Positions 21,883 through 31,643 of a DNA stretch of 64,000 nt are shown piece after piece. The notes beneath the pieces are model-generated. The model was given only the letters and a program-made list of their open reading frames with translations, did not search any database and was not told where the DNA came from. Location of the stretch: assembly GCF_013393385.1 (NCBI RefSeq), contig NZ_AP023239.1:124001-188000 (forward strand), written 5' to 3'. This DNA comes from Paenibacillus sp. URB8-2 (GTDB taxonomy: Bacteria > Bacillota > Bacilli > Paenibacillales > Paenibacillaceae). Every line of letters begins with the position of its first letter. Positions within the stretch are counted from its first letter, which is position 1. The translations under genes were made by a program, and so were the position numbers.

Positions 21883-22536
21883 ATGATTGAAGGTATTTTA
21901 TTTGATTTGGACGGCACGATCGTCAATACAAATGAGCTGATTATCAGCTCGTTTATGTACGCGCTGGAGCATCATGCGCAGCCTGCGATTACCCGGGAGC
22001 AGATGATTCCCCATATGGGAACCAGTCTTACGGACCAATTAAGAGCATTCACCAATCTTCAGGATGTCGCCGCTCTGGAGGCTTCCTACCGCCTGTATCA
22101 AACCGAGCATCACGACAATTTGATCCAGTCTTTTCCAAAAGTGAACGAAACGCTGGAAGGGCTGCGCAGCCGGGGAATCAAGCTCGGGGTCGTAACGACC
22201 AAAATCCGCCCCACGACGATCCGGGCGCTGGAGATGTTCGATTTGCTGCAGTACATGGATACGGTTGTGACGCTCGATGACGTTACGAAGCTGAAGCCTC
22301 ATCCGGAACCGGTGCTGACAGCGGTGAACAATCTGGGCTTAAGTCCGGAGAAAGCGCTGATGGTTGGCGATAGCGGAGTCGATATCCAGTCGGCTAAAGC
22401 TGCAGGCGTACTGGCTGCCGGGGTGGCATGGTCGCTGAAGGGTGAGGATACGCTCCGCAAGTATGAACCCGATTATATTCTTCGAGATATGACCGACCTG
22501 TATGAAATTGTAGGTGAGGGAACGGCTGGATTGTGA
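21883..22536 (+). CDS. ppaX: HAD-superfamily phosphatase, pyrophosphatase PpaX type
   Basis: A 217-residue cytosolic HAD hydrolase. Motif [13 protein letters not shown] starts at residue 6, motif II is VVTTK, motif III lysine is in [11 protein letters not shown], and motif IV is [13 protein letters not shown]. In Bacillus the gene at this place hydrolyses the pyrophosphate released by HprK when it dephosphorylates HPr, which explains the operon with hprK. The start is 3 bases after lgt, with AAAAGGAG upstream. The GTGA overlap with the next gene shows translational coupling. Confidence 0.92.
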   Translation: MIEGILFDLDGTIVNTNELIISSFMYALEHHAQPAITREQMIPHMGTSLTDQLRAFTNLQDVAALEASYRLYQTEHHDNLIQSFPKVNETLEGLRSRGIKLGVVTTKIRPTTIRALEMFDLLQYMDTVVTLDDVTKLKPHPEPVLTAVNNLGLSPEKALMVGDSGVDIQSAKAAGVLAAGVAWSLKGEDTLRKYEPDYILRDMTDLYEIVGEGTAGL

Positions 22537-23021
22537 GCAGGAAGGTCACCCGCTATCCGGTCGAAGGAGATAATTCGCTTTGGCACATTTACCGGACGGT
22601 TAGTCCGTGGAAGGGCGTAAAAAATTTTATTTTTATCCAGATTGCGCGCTATTGTCCAATTCTTCCGCTCAAGAACTGGATTTATCGCCGAGTGCTCGGC
22701 ATGAAAGTGGGGAAACATACAGCTTTCGGGCTGATGGCGATGGTGGATGTGTTCTTTCCGGAGCTAATCACGGTTGGTGAAAATTCGATCATCGGGTATA
22801 ATACGACCATCTTGGCGCATGAGTATCTGATTCGAGAGTACCGACTGGGCGCGGTTGTGATCGGGGAGAACGTGCTGATCGGCGCCAATACGACAATTCT
22901 TCCCGGTGTAACGATCGGTGACGGGGCCATTGTGGCTGCAGGCTCGGTTGTGCATAGGGATGTACCGGCGGGAGCTTTTGTCGGCGGAAATCCGCTGCAG
23001 GACTTGAAGGGAAACCGATAA
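22533..23021 (+). CDS. Hexapeptide-repeat acyltransferase (YvoF-like)
   Basis: A 162-residue left-handed beta-helix acyltransferase of the maltose/galactoside O-acetyltransferase superfamily. Hexapeptide repeats are visible in [31 protein letters not shown] and [15 protein letters not shown], ending in [15 protein letters not shown] start at 22533 overlaps the ppaX stop by four bases. Bacillus has yvoF in the same operon position. The acceptor substrate is not known. Confidence 0.87.
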   Translation: MSRKVTRYPVEGDNSLWHIYRTVSPWKGVKNFIFIQIARYCPILPLKNWIYRRVLGMKVGKHTAFGLMAMVDVFFPELITVGENSIIGYNTTILAHEYLIREYRLGAVVIGENVLIGANTTILPGVTIGDGAIVAAGSVVHRDVPAGAFVGGNPLQDLKGNR

Positions 23022-23112
23022 AAGTACATTTCAGGGATGAATGCTGCAACAATATCGTGGCTTCTCCTGTTGGACTTTTCAGTGGCAATCGCGATTACTA
23101 CAGGAGGTGAAC

Positions 23113-24297
23113 ATGGGACAAAAAGAACGTATCCCTCAGTTGGATATTTTTCGGGCAATCTCTATCTTTGCCGTGATGGCGATCCACGCGACTTCGCGGA
23201 CGCTCGCGGAAACGCTGAATACGCCGCTGTTTCACCTGTTTTTGTTCATCAATAAATTCAGCCAGTTTGCGGTGCCTTCATTTGTATTTTTAAGCGGTTT
23301 TGTACTGTTCTACAACTATATCGACCGGCCGCTGACCGGCAAGACGCTGGGCAAATTCTACAGCCGAAGGCTGATCTATATTCTCGTGCCTTATATCGTA
23401 TTCTCACTGCTTTATTTTGTGCTCAAGCTCTATGCAGGCAATCAGTGGAGCATGCCTCCACAGGAGATGGCAGCCAAGATGGCCAAATATGTGCTGACCG
23501 GAACGGCTTATACGCACTTGTACTACGTTATTATCATTATCCAGTTCTATGTGCTGTTTCCGCTGCTGCTGTGGTGTCTGCAAAAAAGCCGCCGTTTGGC
23601 CGCCTGGGCGCCGCTCATTGGTCTTGCGCTTCAGTGGGGGTTCGTGGTGCTCAATAAGTATATGGTCAACCACGGCTATTGGCAGGTGCCGAAGGGCAGT
23701 CTTGCGATTACGTACTTCTCCTATTTTTTGCTGGGCGCGGCCATAGCGGTGTTTTATTCGTCCCTTAAGCCTTGGCTGATTCCTGGGGATGATAAGAGAC
23801 CGACGGGGCGCTGGTTGCTGTGGGCGGTCCTGTGGGTGGTCTGGATTGCTGTAGGAACCGCTCATGTAGAGCTGTGGAACCGCAATTATACGCAAAAAAC
23901 GGTCATCAACAGCTTTTGGTTCGAAGGGGCTGCGAATGCTCATGCGCTGCTGTCCTGTCTGGTGCTGCTTCAGCTTTCCTTCTTGTTGTACGGCGCGGGC
24001 CAGCGGCTGTGGTCCAGACTGTTAATTTCGGCCGGGGCCTGTTCGTTCGGCATTTATCTTGTTCATCCGGCTGTGCTCTTTTTCTACCGGAAGATTGATT
24101 TTCACGGCGGCTATCTTGCCTATGCGTTGGCTATTGCCGGCGGCTGGCTTGCCGCGCTCCTTCTTTCCTGGATCATTGTGGCGCTTGCTTTCCGGTACAT
24201 CAAGCCTGCTTGGATTCTGTTCGGCTCGGTGCCGCGGCGTTCGGTGAGGCAGCCGCAAGAGCTGCGGCAGGAGTATAGCAGGAGTATATCCAAATAA
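23113..24297 (+). CDS. Membrane acyltransferase, acyltransferase-3 family
   Basis: A 394-residue polytopic membrane protein with about ten hydrophobic helices. The N-terminal QLDIFRAISIFAVMAIHAT, with its His in a membrane helix, is typical of acyltransferase-3 enzymes that move acyl groups to sugars or cell-wall polymers. There is no C-terminal SGNH domain. The ATG at 23113 follows CAGGAGGTGAAC; an open extension to 23041 has no such site. It lies 91 bases after the hexapeptide acyltransferase. The substrate is unknown. Confidence 0.85.
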   Translation: MGQKERIPQLDIFRAISIFAVMAIHATSRTLAETLNTPLFHLFLFINKFSQFAVPSFVFLSGFVLFYNYIDRPLTGKTLGKFYSRRLIYILVPYIVFSLLYFVLKLYAGNQWSMPPQEMAAKMAKYVLTGTAYTHLYYVIIIIQFYVLFPLLLWCLQKSRRLAAWAPLIGLALQWGFVVLNKYMVNHGYWQVPKGSLAITYFSYFLLGAAIAVFYSSLKPWLIPGDDKRPTGRWLLWAVLWVVWIAVGTAHVELWNRNYTQKTVINSFWFEGAANAHALLSCLVLLQLSFLLYGAGQRLWSRLLISAGACSFGIYLVHPAVLFFYRKIDFHGGYLAYALAIAGGWLAALLLSWIIVALAFRYIKPAWILFGSVPRRSVRQPQELRQEYSRSISK

Positions 24298-24310
24298 GAT
24301 AAAAGAAGTA

Positions 24311-24355
24311 AAAAGGGTGTTCTCCGTCATGCCAAATGACGGGAACACCCTTTTT
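24311..24355. terminator. Bidirectional terminator between acyltransferase and gntK
   Basis: AAAAGGGTGTTC (24311-24322) and CCGTCAT (24324-24330) pair with ATGACGG and GAACACCCTTTT (24336-24354), with one bulge and a 5-nt loop. The A- and T-runs on both sides serve the two converging genes. Confidence 0.9.
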
Positions 24356-24380
24356 GGTGGCTATTATGGACGTATAATGA

Positions 24381-25928
24381 CTATTCCCCGGCGTGTTCGC
24401 GCTGGAATTTGGCAATTGCCTCATATTGGCTGTCCAAGCTGCGGAACAGCGAGATAAAGATAGGCAGCAGCTGCTTATACACGTTTGCGTTGGCCTTGAT
24501 AGGCATATGGCGATGCGTAGTACCGATCATGCCGAATACAGCATTCAGAGAGTCGATTCGCCCGGTCGCGTATAGACCGAGTACGACTGCTCCCAGGCAG
24601 GAACTCTCGAAGCTCTCCGGCACAACCACCTCCTGGTCGAAAATATCCGCCATCATCTGCCGCCACAGGGCGGAGCGGGCAAAACCGCCGGTCGCCATAA
24701 TCCGCTGCGGGCGTCCCATCTGCTCCTCCACCGCCAGCATGACGGTGTACAGATTGAAGATGACACCTTCCAGCACGGAGCGGATCATATGCTCTTTGCG
24801 GTGGTTCATGGAGAGTCCGAAAAAGGAGCCTCTGGCGTCGGAGTTCCATAGCGGAGCGCGCTCCCCGGTCAGATAAGGATGAAACAGCAGGCCCTCGCTC
24901 CCCGCAGGCACATGTTCGGCAATCCGGGTGAGCACATCGTAAGGATCAATGCCAAGCCGCTTGGCCGTCTCCACCTCGGATGCGGCAAATTCGTCCCTGA
25001 CCCAGCGGAAGAGCATTCCGCCGTTATTGACGGGACCGCCGATGACCCAGTGCTTCTCGGTCAAGGCATAACAGAAGATCCGTCCCTTGGGATCGACCAC
25101 AGGCCGGTCGGCCACGGTGCGGATCGCTCCGCTCGTTCCGATGGTGGCGGCGACGACGCCGGGCTCGATGGCGCCTACGCCGAGATTGGAGAGAACCCCG
25201 TCGCTTGCGCCGACGACAAAGGGAGTGTCCGGCAGCAGTCCGATTTCCTTGGCCGCTTCCGGCAGCAGTCCGCGGGCGGCATAAGTTGTCGGTACAAGGC
25301 GGGACAGCCGGCTTTCGTCAATGCCTGCAATATTCAGGGCTTCCTTATCCCATTCCAGCCGCTCCAGATTCAGCATGCCGGTGGCGGAGGCGATGGAATG
25401 GTCGACAATGTATTCTCCGAACAGCTTCGCGAAGATATATTCCTTGATCGAAATGAATTTAGAAGTTTCTTCGAACAGCGCGGGCTGCTCCTCGCGCAGC
25501 CACATCAGCTTCGTAATCGGCGACATGGGGTGGATCGGCGTGCCTGTGCGCAGGTAGAGTTCATGCCCGCCGAGCTCATGCTTCAGGCGCAGAGTCTGGC
25601 TGGCGCTGCGATTGTCGGCCCACGTAATGCACTTCGTTAAAGGATGGCCATCCTTGTCAACGGCAATGACGCTGTGCATGGCGGAGCTGAACGAGACGAA
25701 CAGGACATCCTTTGCCTCGATCCCGCTTTTTTGCATCACTGCCGAAATCGTATAGACGACGGCCCGGTAGATTTTCTCGGGGTCCTGCTCGGCGATGGAC
25801 GGCGAGGGGGTAAGGAGCGGATAGCCTTGATCCGCCTTGGTTAAGATCGTTCCATTCTCCGCAAACAGCACGGATTTGGTGCTCGTAGTCCCGATATCGA
25901 CACCAATCATATACTGGGTATTCATCAT
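24381..25928 (-). CDS. gntK: Gluconokinase (FGGY family)
   Basis: Phosphorylates gluconate to 6-phosphogluconate with ATP. The 515-residue protein begins YMIGVDIGTTSTKSVLFAENG, the first phosphate motif of the FGGY fold. Later come the VGASDGVLSNLGVGA segment, GTSGAIRTV and the ATGGFARSALWRQMMADIF signature near the C-terminus. It is the last gene of the minus-strand gluconate cluster, behind AAGAAGG at its start. An adjacent second ATG at 25925 is equally possible. The gene is intact although the neighbouring permease is broken. Confidence 0.93.
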   Translation of the reverse strand: MMNTQYMIGVDIGTTSTKSVLFAENGTILTKADQGYPLLTPSPSIAEQDPEKIYRAVVYTISAVMQKSGIEAKDVLFVSFSSAMHSVIAVDKDGHPLTKCITWADNRSASQTLRLKHELGGHELYLRTGTPIHPMSPITKLMWLREEQPALFEETSKFISIKEYIFAKLFGEYIVDHSIASATGMLNLERLEWDKEALNIAGIDESRLSRLVPTTYAARGLLPEAAKEIGLLPDTPFVVGASDGVLSNLGVGAIEPGVVAATIGTSGAIRTVADRPVVDPKGRIFCYALTEKHWVIGGPVNNGGMLFRWVRDEFAASEVETAKRLGIDPYDVLTRIAEHVPAGSEGLLFHPYLTGERAPLWNSDARGSFFGLSMNHRKEHMIRSVLEGVIFNLYTVMLAVEEQMGRPQRIMATGGFARSALWRQMMADIFDQEVVVPESFESSCLGAVVLGLYATGRIDSLNAVFGMIGTTHRHMPIKANANVYKQLLPIFISLFRSLDSQYEAIAKFQREHAGE

Positions 25929-26008
25929 TCAACCTTCTTTCCGAGAATGCTGCGAAAGGGGCCGGACTGATCTCTCAGCCGCCCCAATGCATATTATCTA
26001 ATATTTAA

Positions 26009-27278
26009 TTATACAAAGACACTCACAATCAAGATGAAGATGAGGCCAACGACGGACAAGAGAGTTTCCATAACCGTCCAGCTCTTTAAGGTCTGGATAA
26101 CGGACATGCCAAAGAATTCTTTGATCATCCAGAAGCCGGCGTCATTGACATGGGAGAGAATGAGCGAGCCTGCACCGGTTGCCAGAACGACCAGCTCGAC
26201 CGGAGCGCCGGTGCTTACGGCAAGAACCGGGGCGACGATACCGGCAGCCGTCGTCATTGCAACGGTCGCGGAGCCGGTAGCGACGCGAATCAATGCGGCG
26301 ACAAGCCAGGCGAAGAAGATCAGGTTGACATGAGTCTGCGTAGCCACCGAAGCGATGGCGCCGCCGACGCCGCTGTCAACTTTCTTGAAGCCGCGGGCAA
26401 AGCCGAGCGAGAAGAAGGAGAACACGGCCGAAATGAGCAGGGCGATAACTTCATGTCCGATAAACTTGGCAAACGGCGTAAAAGCGTTTACCGATTCCGG
26501 ATCGACAATATCGGCAATGGAGCCGATCAGCATAAGAATAACGGGCATCAAAATGGTCAGAAGCGTAATGCCGAAGCCCGGCAGCTCCTTGACGCTTTTG
26601 GAAGCAAACTGTTAGGCAAGCTTCTCCGGGGGCTGAACCAGAATGCGTTTACCGATAAATTTACCGAACAACGGTCCGGAGATAATAGCGGTCGGCAGTC
26701 CGACGAGTATCGAATACAGAATCGTTTTACCCAAATTTGCGCCGTAAGCGTCAATGGCAATCATGGGCGCCGGATGCGGCGGTACAAGTCCGTGTACAGT
26801 GGACAGACCGGCCAGAACCGGAATGCCGATTTGCAGCAGCGACATTTTCGTTTTGCGGGCAACCATGAAGACAACCGGGATAAGCAGGATTAAGCCGACT
26901 TCGAAAAAGACTGGAATCCCGACGACATAGCCGACGAGCATCATGGCCCAGTGAACGCGTTTTTCTCCGAACCGGTCAACAAGCGTAGTGGCGATGCGTT
27001 CGGCGCCGCCGGATTCGGCCATCATTTTTCCCAGCATGGTGCCAAGGCCGATGACAATGGCAATCGTACCCAAGGTGCCGCCAAGACCACCGGTAATAAG
27101 ACTTGATCAGATCCTGATATTTCATACCGGCCAGCAGGCCCAGGGACAGAGCGGAAAGAAGCAGGGTGACGAACGGATTCCATTTATATTTGGCGATCAG
27201 TGTAACCAGAAATACTATGACCACCAATGTGCACACAAGCAGGGTTGCATTGTGGCTGAGACCGAACAAACTGTTCAT
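26009..27278 (-). pseudogene. gntP: Gluconate permease GntP, broken by a frameshift and a stop codon
   Basis: Three pieces together give a full GntP-family gluconate:H+ symporter. The first piece starts at ATG 27278 (MNSLFGLSHNATLL, AGGAGGAC site) and runs to KYQDLIKS. There, near 27098-27103, one extra base turns the expected SITGGLGGTLG into SYYRWSW. The correct frame continues with TIAIVIGLGTMLGKMM and meets an in-frame TAA (26612-26614, minus strand) after QPPEKLA. The same frame then continues to 26009 with ELPGFGITLLTILMPVIL. Without the lesions it would be about 420 residues with 10-12 membrane helices. Either the gene is a pseudogene or the sequence has two errors here. Confidence 0.85.
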
Positions 27279-27378
27279 GATAGTCCTCCTTATAATGGGC
27301 AAATCACTTGGAATAAAACGGTGAAAAGATTTTATTATTTTTGTAGCGTTTTCATAATGGTCCGTCTTTCCTTGTTGC

Positions 27379-27396
27379 ATACTTGTCGACAAGAAA
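27379..27396. promoter_or_regulatory. GntR operator upstream of gntP
   Basis: ATACTTGTCGACAAGAAA contains the 12-bp palindrome CTTGTCGACAAG (27382-27393). It shares 13 of 18 bases with the Bacillus GntR operator ATACTTGTATACAAGTAT. It lies between gntR and gntP on the minus strand. Confidence 0.7.
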
Positions 27397-27440
27397 AGAC
27401 GAAGAAATTTTTTATACAATCATGACATTAATTTTGGACT

Positions 27441-28112
27441 TTATGGGAGCGTATGTCCCAGTGTCAGCATCGAATCGGCAAAATACGTCTGAACGACCTT
27501 GCGGATGTTCTCCGCATCATGCGACCTCAGTCCTTCCACAATGCTCCGGTGCTTGTCGGCAATCCAGTTCATGCGCTCTTCGCCCTCGGCAAAGCTCTTT
27601 TCGGTTGTTACCAGAATGACGGTCATGACAATCTGGCGGATGCTGTTCCACAGGTGAAGAATCCGGGTGTGGTTGGCCTTGACGACAATCGCCTCGTGAA
27701 AGGAAAAATCCTGATAGGCGAATTCCACATAATCGTTATATTTGACGGCCAGCTTCATGCGGTCGATCGTCTGCTCAAGCTGAAGGATCAGCGCATCCTG
27801 CGGGGCTCCCGAAAGTCTCGTCTGGGCAAAGCTTTCGATCAAATAACGTACATCGTATAATTCCTTGACGTTCTCCAGGTTTAGGCCGACAACAACCGCT
27901 CCCATCCGTTCCAGACGGATCAAGCCCTCCGCGGCCAGTTCCTTTAAGGCTTCCCGCACCGGAGACCGGCTTGTTCCGAATTCCTCGGCAATCCGGTTCT
28001 CAGAGAGTACCTCACCGGACCTCAGCTCTTCATTTATAATTTGCAGCCTGAGTTTGCAGGCAATGGACTCTCCAAGCGAGACTCCCTGCAACCAAGCGGT
28101 AGGATACTGCAT
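27441..28112 (-). CDS. gntR: GntR-family (FadR subfamily) transcriptional repressor of the gluconate genes
   Basis: A 223-residue regulator with an N-terminal winged helix-turn-helix (LSENRIAEEFGTSRSPVREALKELAAEGLIR, about residues 38-70). A helical FCD-type ligand-binding domain follows, with metal-ligand-like residues in FSFHEAIV and KHRSIVEGL. In Bacillus subtilis the equivalent protein represses the gnt operon until gluconate binds. Two close matches to its known operator flank the genes here. The ribosome-binding site is weak. Confidence 0.9.
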   Translation of the reverse strand: MQYPTAWLQGVSLGESIACKLRLQIINEELRSGEVLSENRIAEEFGTSRSPVREALKELAAEGLIRLERMGAVVVGLNLENVKELYDVRYLIESFAQTRLSGAPQDALILQLEQTIDRMKLAVKYNDYVEFAYQDFSFHEAIVVKANHTRILHLWNSIRQIVMTVILVTTEKSFAEGEERMNWIADKHRSIVEGLRSHDAENIRKVVQTYFADSMLTLGHTLP

Positions 28113-28243
28113 TTCACACGACTCCTCTGCGGACGATTTGCTGGATGTGAGGCATTCTTTCTTTCGATTCTAGCATACATCCGCATTCGGGTTCTATGAT
28201 TTGAAACGCAGTATAACAGACTGGCACAGCCGAAGCGCGGACG

Positions 28244-29143
28244 TTACTCTTCTCTTACGACGGCATGGCCGCCAAATTCATTGCGCAGGGCGGCTACTAC
28301 CTTGCCGTGGAACGTATTCTCTTCCAGCGAACGGTAGCGCATCAGCAGAGAGAGCGCGATTACCGGCGTGCTGGCTTCAAGGTCAAGCGCCGTCTGCACG
28401 GTCCATTTGCCCTCTCCGGAACTCTGCATGACTCCGCGAATGCCGGAAAGCTTCGAGTCCTTGGAAAAAGCGCTTTCGGTAAGCTCCATTAGCCATCCCC
28501 GAATGACGGAACCGTTCGACCATACGCGGGCAACATCCTCATAGTTGAAATTGAAGGGGCTTTTCTCCAGCAGCTCAAAGCCTTCGGCAATGGCCTGCAT
28601 CATCCCATATTCAATACCGTTATGAATCATTTTCAAAAAATGACCGCTGCCGCTGGGTCCCGCATACAAATACCCTTTATCAACGGCAAGATCGCGGAAG
28701 AGCGGCTCGACAGTGCCGAATATCTCGGGGTTGCCTCCAATCATAAAGCAGGCTCCATGCGCTGCTCCTTCGGTTCCGCCTGAAGTGCCGGCATCGAAAA
28801 AATGAATCCCGTATGCACTAAGCTTTTCCGCTCTGGCAATGGAATCTTTGTAATGGGAGTTGCCTCCTTCAATCACAATGTCTCCTTCATCCAGCAGCCC
28901 GGAAAGAGTATCCACAACGCTGTCCACCGGCGCTCCGGCCGGCACCATGACCCAAACGATTCTTGGGCGGGCAAGCTGCGCCGTAAGCTCCGCTATGCCG
29001 GAAGCCGCTACGGCTCCAAGCTTCTCAAGCTGGCGTCCGGGTTCCGGATTGAGATCGCTTACAATAACTTCATGTCCGTGATTCAATAAATTCAGCGAAA
29101 GGTTGTAGCCCATCTTGCCAAGTCCGATCAGACCCAACTTCAT
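28244..29143 (-). CDS. gnd: 6-phosphogluconate dehydrogenase, decarboxylating, short (NAD-type) form
   Basis: Oxidises and decarboxylates 6-phosphogluconate to ribulose-5-phosphate. The 299-residue length matches the shorter YqeC-like enzymes, usually NAD-dependent, rather than the 470-residue form. The N-terminal Rossmann motif is GLIGLGKMGYNLSLNL, the substrate segment is FFDAGTSGGTEGAAHGACFMIGG and the catalytic region is HFLKMIHNGIEYGMMQAIAEG. It starts behind AGAGGTGA and heads the cluster, so imported gluconate would feed gntK and then gnd. Confidence 0.92.
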   Translation of the reverse strand: MKLGLIGLGKMGYNLSLNLLNHGHEVIVSDLNPEPGRQLEKLGAVAASGIAELTAQLARPRIVWVMVPAGAPVDSVVDTLSGLLDEGDIVIEGGNSHYKDSIARAEKLSAYGIHFFDAGTSGGTEGAAHGACFMIGGNPEIFGTVEPLFRDLAVDKGYLYAGPSGSGHFLKMIHNGIEYGMMQAIAEGFELLEKSPFNFNYEDVARVWSNGSVIRGWLMELTESAFSKDSKLSGIRGVMQSSGEGKWTVQTALDLEASTPVIALSLLMRYRSLEENTFHGKVVAALRNEFGGHAVVREE

Positions 29144-29181
29144 GTATAATCACCTCTTTAACCGTTTTCATTGATGCATGT

Positions 29182-29199
29182 ATACCTGTATACAAGTTA
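29182..29199. promoter_or_regulatory. GntR operator upstream of gnd
   Basis: ATACCTGTATACAAGT at 29182-29197 matches 15 of the first 16 bases of the Bacillus GntR operator. It lies just downstream of the expected start point of the gnd promoter, where a bound repressor would block transcription. Confidence 0.75.
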
Positions 29200-29206
29200 T
29201 GTCTGT

Positions 29207-29235
29207 ATCATACGACGACGACAGATGTTTGTAAA
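29207..29235 (-). promoter_or_regulatory. Promoter of gnd and the gluconate cluster
   Basis: On the minus strand, TTTACA (29235-29230) and TATGAT (29212-29207) are separated by 17 nt. Initiation near 29200 puts the GntR operator over the first transcribed bases. Confidence 0.7.
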
Positions 29236-29387
29236 GAGAAATTTGTAAGCGATTGCTGATACCGCTTTAACGCCGATTTTTTTATGGGAACTCAATTATT
29301 AAAATAGGTAGGCTGATCGAAAAAAAGATATAATGGATGCATTGAAAAGAGCTTGATCGTATAATTGAGTGAATTTTCAGGCTTGAA

Positions 29388-29417
29388 TTGACGAAAAATA
29401 ACATGTCATGGTACGAT
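29388..29417 (+). promoter_or_regulatory. Promoter of the histidine operon
   Basis: TTGACG at 29388-29393 and TACGAT at 29412-29417 have an 18-nt spacer, with an extended -10 TG at 29409-29410. An inverted repeat (CTTTACT 29428-29434 with AGTAAAG 29453-29459) lies just downstream and may be an operator. No T-box specifier-type leader is visible. Confidence 0.55.
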
Positions 29418-29525
29418 ATCAAAGACGCTTTACTTTGCTACCACTTTACCATAGTAAAGAACGAGGATGTCCTTTATCAGATTTAGCTGACTGATTTTTC
29501 AATAACCGATGAGGTGAATTTCAAT

Positions 29526-30731
29526 ATGTCCAAACCGAAGGGTTTCGAGAAGCCCATAGGCTTTCGGGATTACCTCCCGCATGCCGTGAGCAAGCTGCGC
29601 AAGATCGAGAACGATGTGCTGAACTGCATGAACCAGTGGGGCTACAGCCAGATTATGACGCCGACTCTGGAATACTACGATACGGTTGGGGTTGCCAGTT
29701 CAACCTCGGACCAGAAGCTGTATAAACTGCTGAACAACCGCGGCCAGGCGCTGGTGCTGCGTTCGGAGATGACGGCCCCGGTGGCCCGCGTTGTGTCCTC
29801 GCTGCTCAAGGACGAGCCGCTGCCGCTTCGTTTGTCTTATCATGCCAATGTATTCCGGGCGATTGAGGAAGAGGCCGGACGCGAGGCCGAATTTTATCAG
29901 ACTGGCGTCGAGCTGGTGGGCGATGATTCCCCTGAAGCAGACGCGGAGGTCGTGGCCCTGGCCATCGAATCGCTGAAGGCCGCGGGAGTGCAGACTTTCA
30001 AGATCGCCATGGGCCATGTCGGCTTCCTGAACGGTTTGTTCCAGGAAGTGGCCCCGGGACTGCCGGAGGTGCAGGAGGATCTCAAAAGCCATCTGCTGGA
30101 CCGGGATTATGTCGCTTTCCGTGACGCACTCGGCCGGCTGGACTTGACAGAATCGCAAAAGGAAGAGATGGATGCGCTGCTGCGGCTGCGCGGCGGCAAG
30201 GAAATCTGCGGCCAGGCGCTGGGGCTCAGCCGGCATCCGCTCGCCCGTGCTTCCATTGAGCATCTGTGCAAGGTGTGGGAGGTGCTGGAGGCGTATGGAG
30301 TGTCCCGGCATGTGCTGATCGATCTGACCATGGTCGGGGATTTTACCTATTATACGGGTATGACTTTCGAAGGCTATGCCGCCGAACTCGGATTTCCGGT
30401 CTGCAGCGGCGGACGTTACGACAATCTGCTGCAGCAGTTCGGCCGATCGGTTCCTTCGACGGGCTTCTCGCTTAAGACGAACCGCATTCTGGATGGTGTC
30501 CGGGGAGCGGAGAATGGGTATGAGCTGCCGACTCTCGTCCAGTACGATGCGCAGCAGCGCAGAGAAGGATTGCAGGAGTCGGCGCGGCTGCGCACCGAAG
30601 GGCATGTTGTGATAACGAAGCTGGTGTCGAATCCCGGAGAGCTGACGACGGCCGATTCCGGTATCGAGGCGGGCGGGAAGCGCTACAGGGACATTTATAC
30701 CTTCGTTTCATTTGTTAAGGAGCGCAGCTAA
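29526..30731 (+). CDS. hisZ: ATP phosphoribosyltransferase regulatory subunit HisZ
   Basis: A histidyl-tRNA synthetase paralogue that has lost aminoacylation and activates the short HisG, mediating histidine feedback. ATG 29526 (MSKPKGFEKPIGFRD) is chosen because GAGGTG lies 9 bases upstream; a GTG at 29514 overlaps that site. The 401-residue protein shows class II synthetase motifs: RSEMTAPVARVV, FRAIEEEAGREAEFYQTGVE and a motif-3-like SGGRYDNLLQQFG. It heads the his operon, and its presence agrees with the 211-residue HisG next to it. Confidence 0.94.
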   Translation: MSKPKGFEKPIGFRDYLPHAVSKLRKIENDVLNCMNQWGYSQIMTPTLEYYDTVGVASSTSDQKLYKLLNNRGQALVLRSEMTAPVARVVSSLLKDEPLPLRLSYHANVFRAIEEEAGREAEFYQTGVELVGDDSPEADAEVVALAIESLKAAGVQTFKIAMGHVGFLNGLFQEVAPGLPEVQEDLKSHLLDRDYVAFRDALGRLDLTESQKEEMDALLRLRGGKEICGQALGLSRHPLARASIEHLCKVWEVLEAYGVSRHVLIDLTMVGDFTYYTGMTFEGYAAELGFPVCSGGRYDNLLQQFGRSVPSTGFSLKTNRILDGVRGAENGYELPTLVQYDAQQRREGLQESARLRTEGHVVITKLVSNPGELTTADSGIEAGGKRYRDIYTFVSFVKERS

Positions 30732-30805
30732 GGACAACTTGTCCAATGGCGCAACGGATATTATAAAAATATTAATTATAGGAACAGAAAGGCGGACATA
30801 AGCAA

Positions 30806-31441
30806 ATGGCGCAGATACTGAAGGTGGCTATGCCGAAGGGCCGCATTTATAACAAGGCGGCAGAGCTGTTCCGTTCCGCGGGACTGCCGATTCCTCCGGA
30901 AGGCGAGGCTTCGCGCAAGCTGGTCATTCCGCTTCCTGAGGCGGGAATGGAGTTTATTTTGGCCAAGCCGGTGGACGTGCCCACCTATGTGGAATACGGA
31001 GCGGCGGATATCGGAATCGTAGGCAAGGATGTGCTGCTCGAGGAGAACCGGGATGTGTACGAGCTGCTGGACCTCGGCATCGCCCGCTGCCGGATGTCAA
31101 TCATCGGCCTGCCGAACTGGGAGCCGGGTATTCATCAGCGCGTGGCGACCAAATATCCGAATGTCGCTTCCCGGTATTTCCGGGAGCAGGGCCAGCAGGT
31201 GGAGGTCATCAAGCTGAACGGCTCCATCGAGCTGGCGCCGCTGATTGGACTTGCCGAAAGAATCGTCGATATGGTGGAGACGGGACAGACGCTGCGCGAC
31301 AATGGACTCGTTGAAATGCAGAGCATTTTCGGGATTACGAGCCGGCTTGTGGCCAATCGGGTCAGCTACCGGATGAAAAATGCGGAAATCCAGCAGCTGT
31401 GCGACCGGCTTCAGGCCGTTATCGCCCAGCCGGCCCAATAA
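30806..31441 (+). CDS. hisG: ATP phosphoribosyltransferase, short form
   Basis: First step of histidine synthesis: joins ATP and PRPP to make phosphoribosyl-ATP. At 211 residues it is the short form without the C-terminal regulatory domain and needs HisZ. The N-terminus [17 protein letters not shown] and the segments [20 protein letters not shown] and [23 protein letters not shown] are diagnostic; the last includes the PRPP site region. ATG 30806 lies 75 bases after hisZ. About 200 bases without a gene follow before hisD. Confidence 0.95.
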   Translation: MAQILKVAMPKGRIYNKAAELFRSAGLPIPPEGEASRKLVIPLPEAGMEFILAKPVDVPTYVEYGAADIGIVGKDVLLEENRDVYELLDLGIARCRMSIIGLPNWEPGIHQRVATKYPNVASRYFREQGQQVEVIKLNGSIELAPLIGLAERIVDMVETGQTLRDNGLVEMQSIFGITSRLVANRVSYRMKNAEIQQLCDRLQAVIAQPAQ

Positions 31442-31643
31442 TTGCGTAATGCGTATGCTGCCCCGGCGCATGTTATTTATGGACGCTAGGAGCATCTCGG
31501 CAGCCGGACGCAGAGATTACGAAGCGGACAAGAAGCTGTGAGCGGACTTCCGCCTCGTTACATTTTTCATTAAACGTAAGAAAGCCAGAGGCGCATAGCG
31601 GATGGCCCAGGGGCGATCCGGCGATATATAAGGAGGAAGAGCA

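Noticed and set aside
27342..27354. TGTAGCGTTTTCA before gntP as a cre site
   Set aside because: It also needs a one-base deletion relative to the consensus, although its position would make sense. Left as unproven.
29418..29525. T-box or other riboswitch in the hisZ leader
   Set aside because: The leader is about 100 nt, too short, and lacks the T-box sequence; only a small inverted repeat is present.
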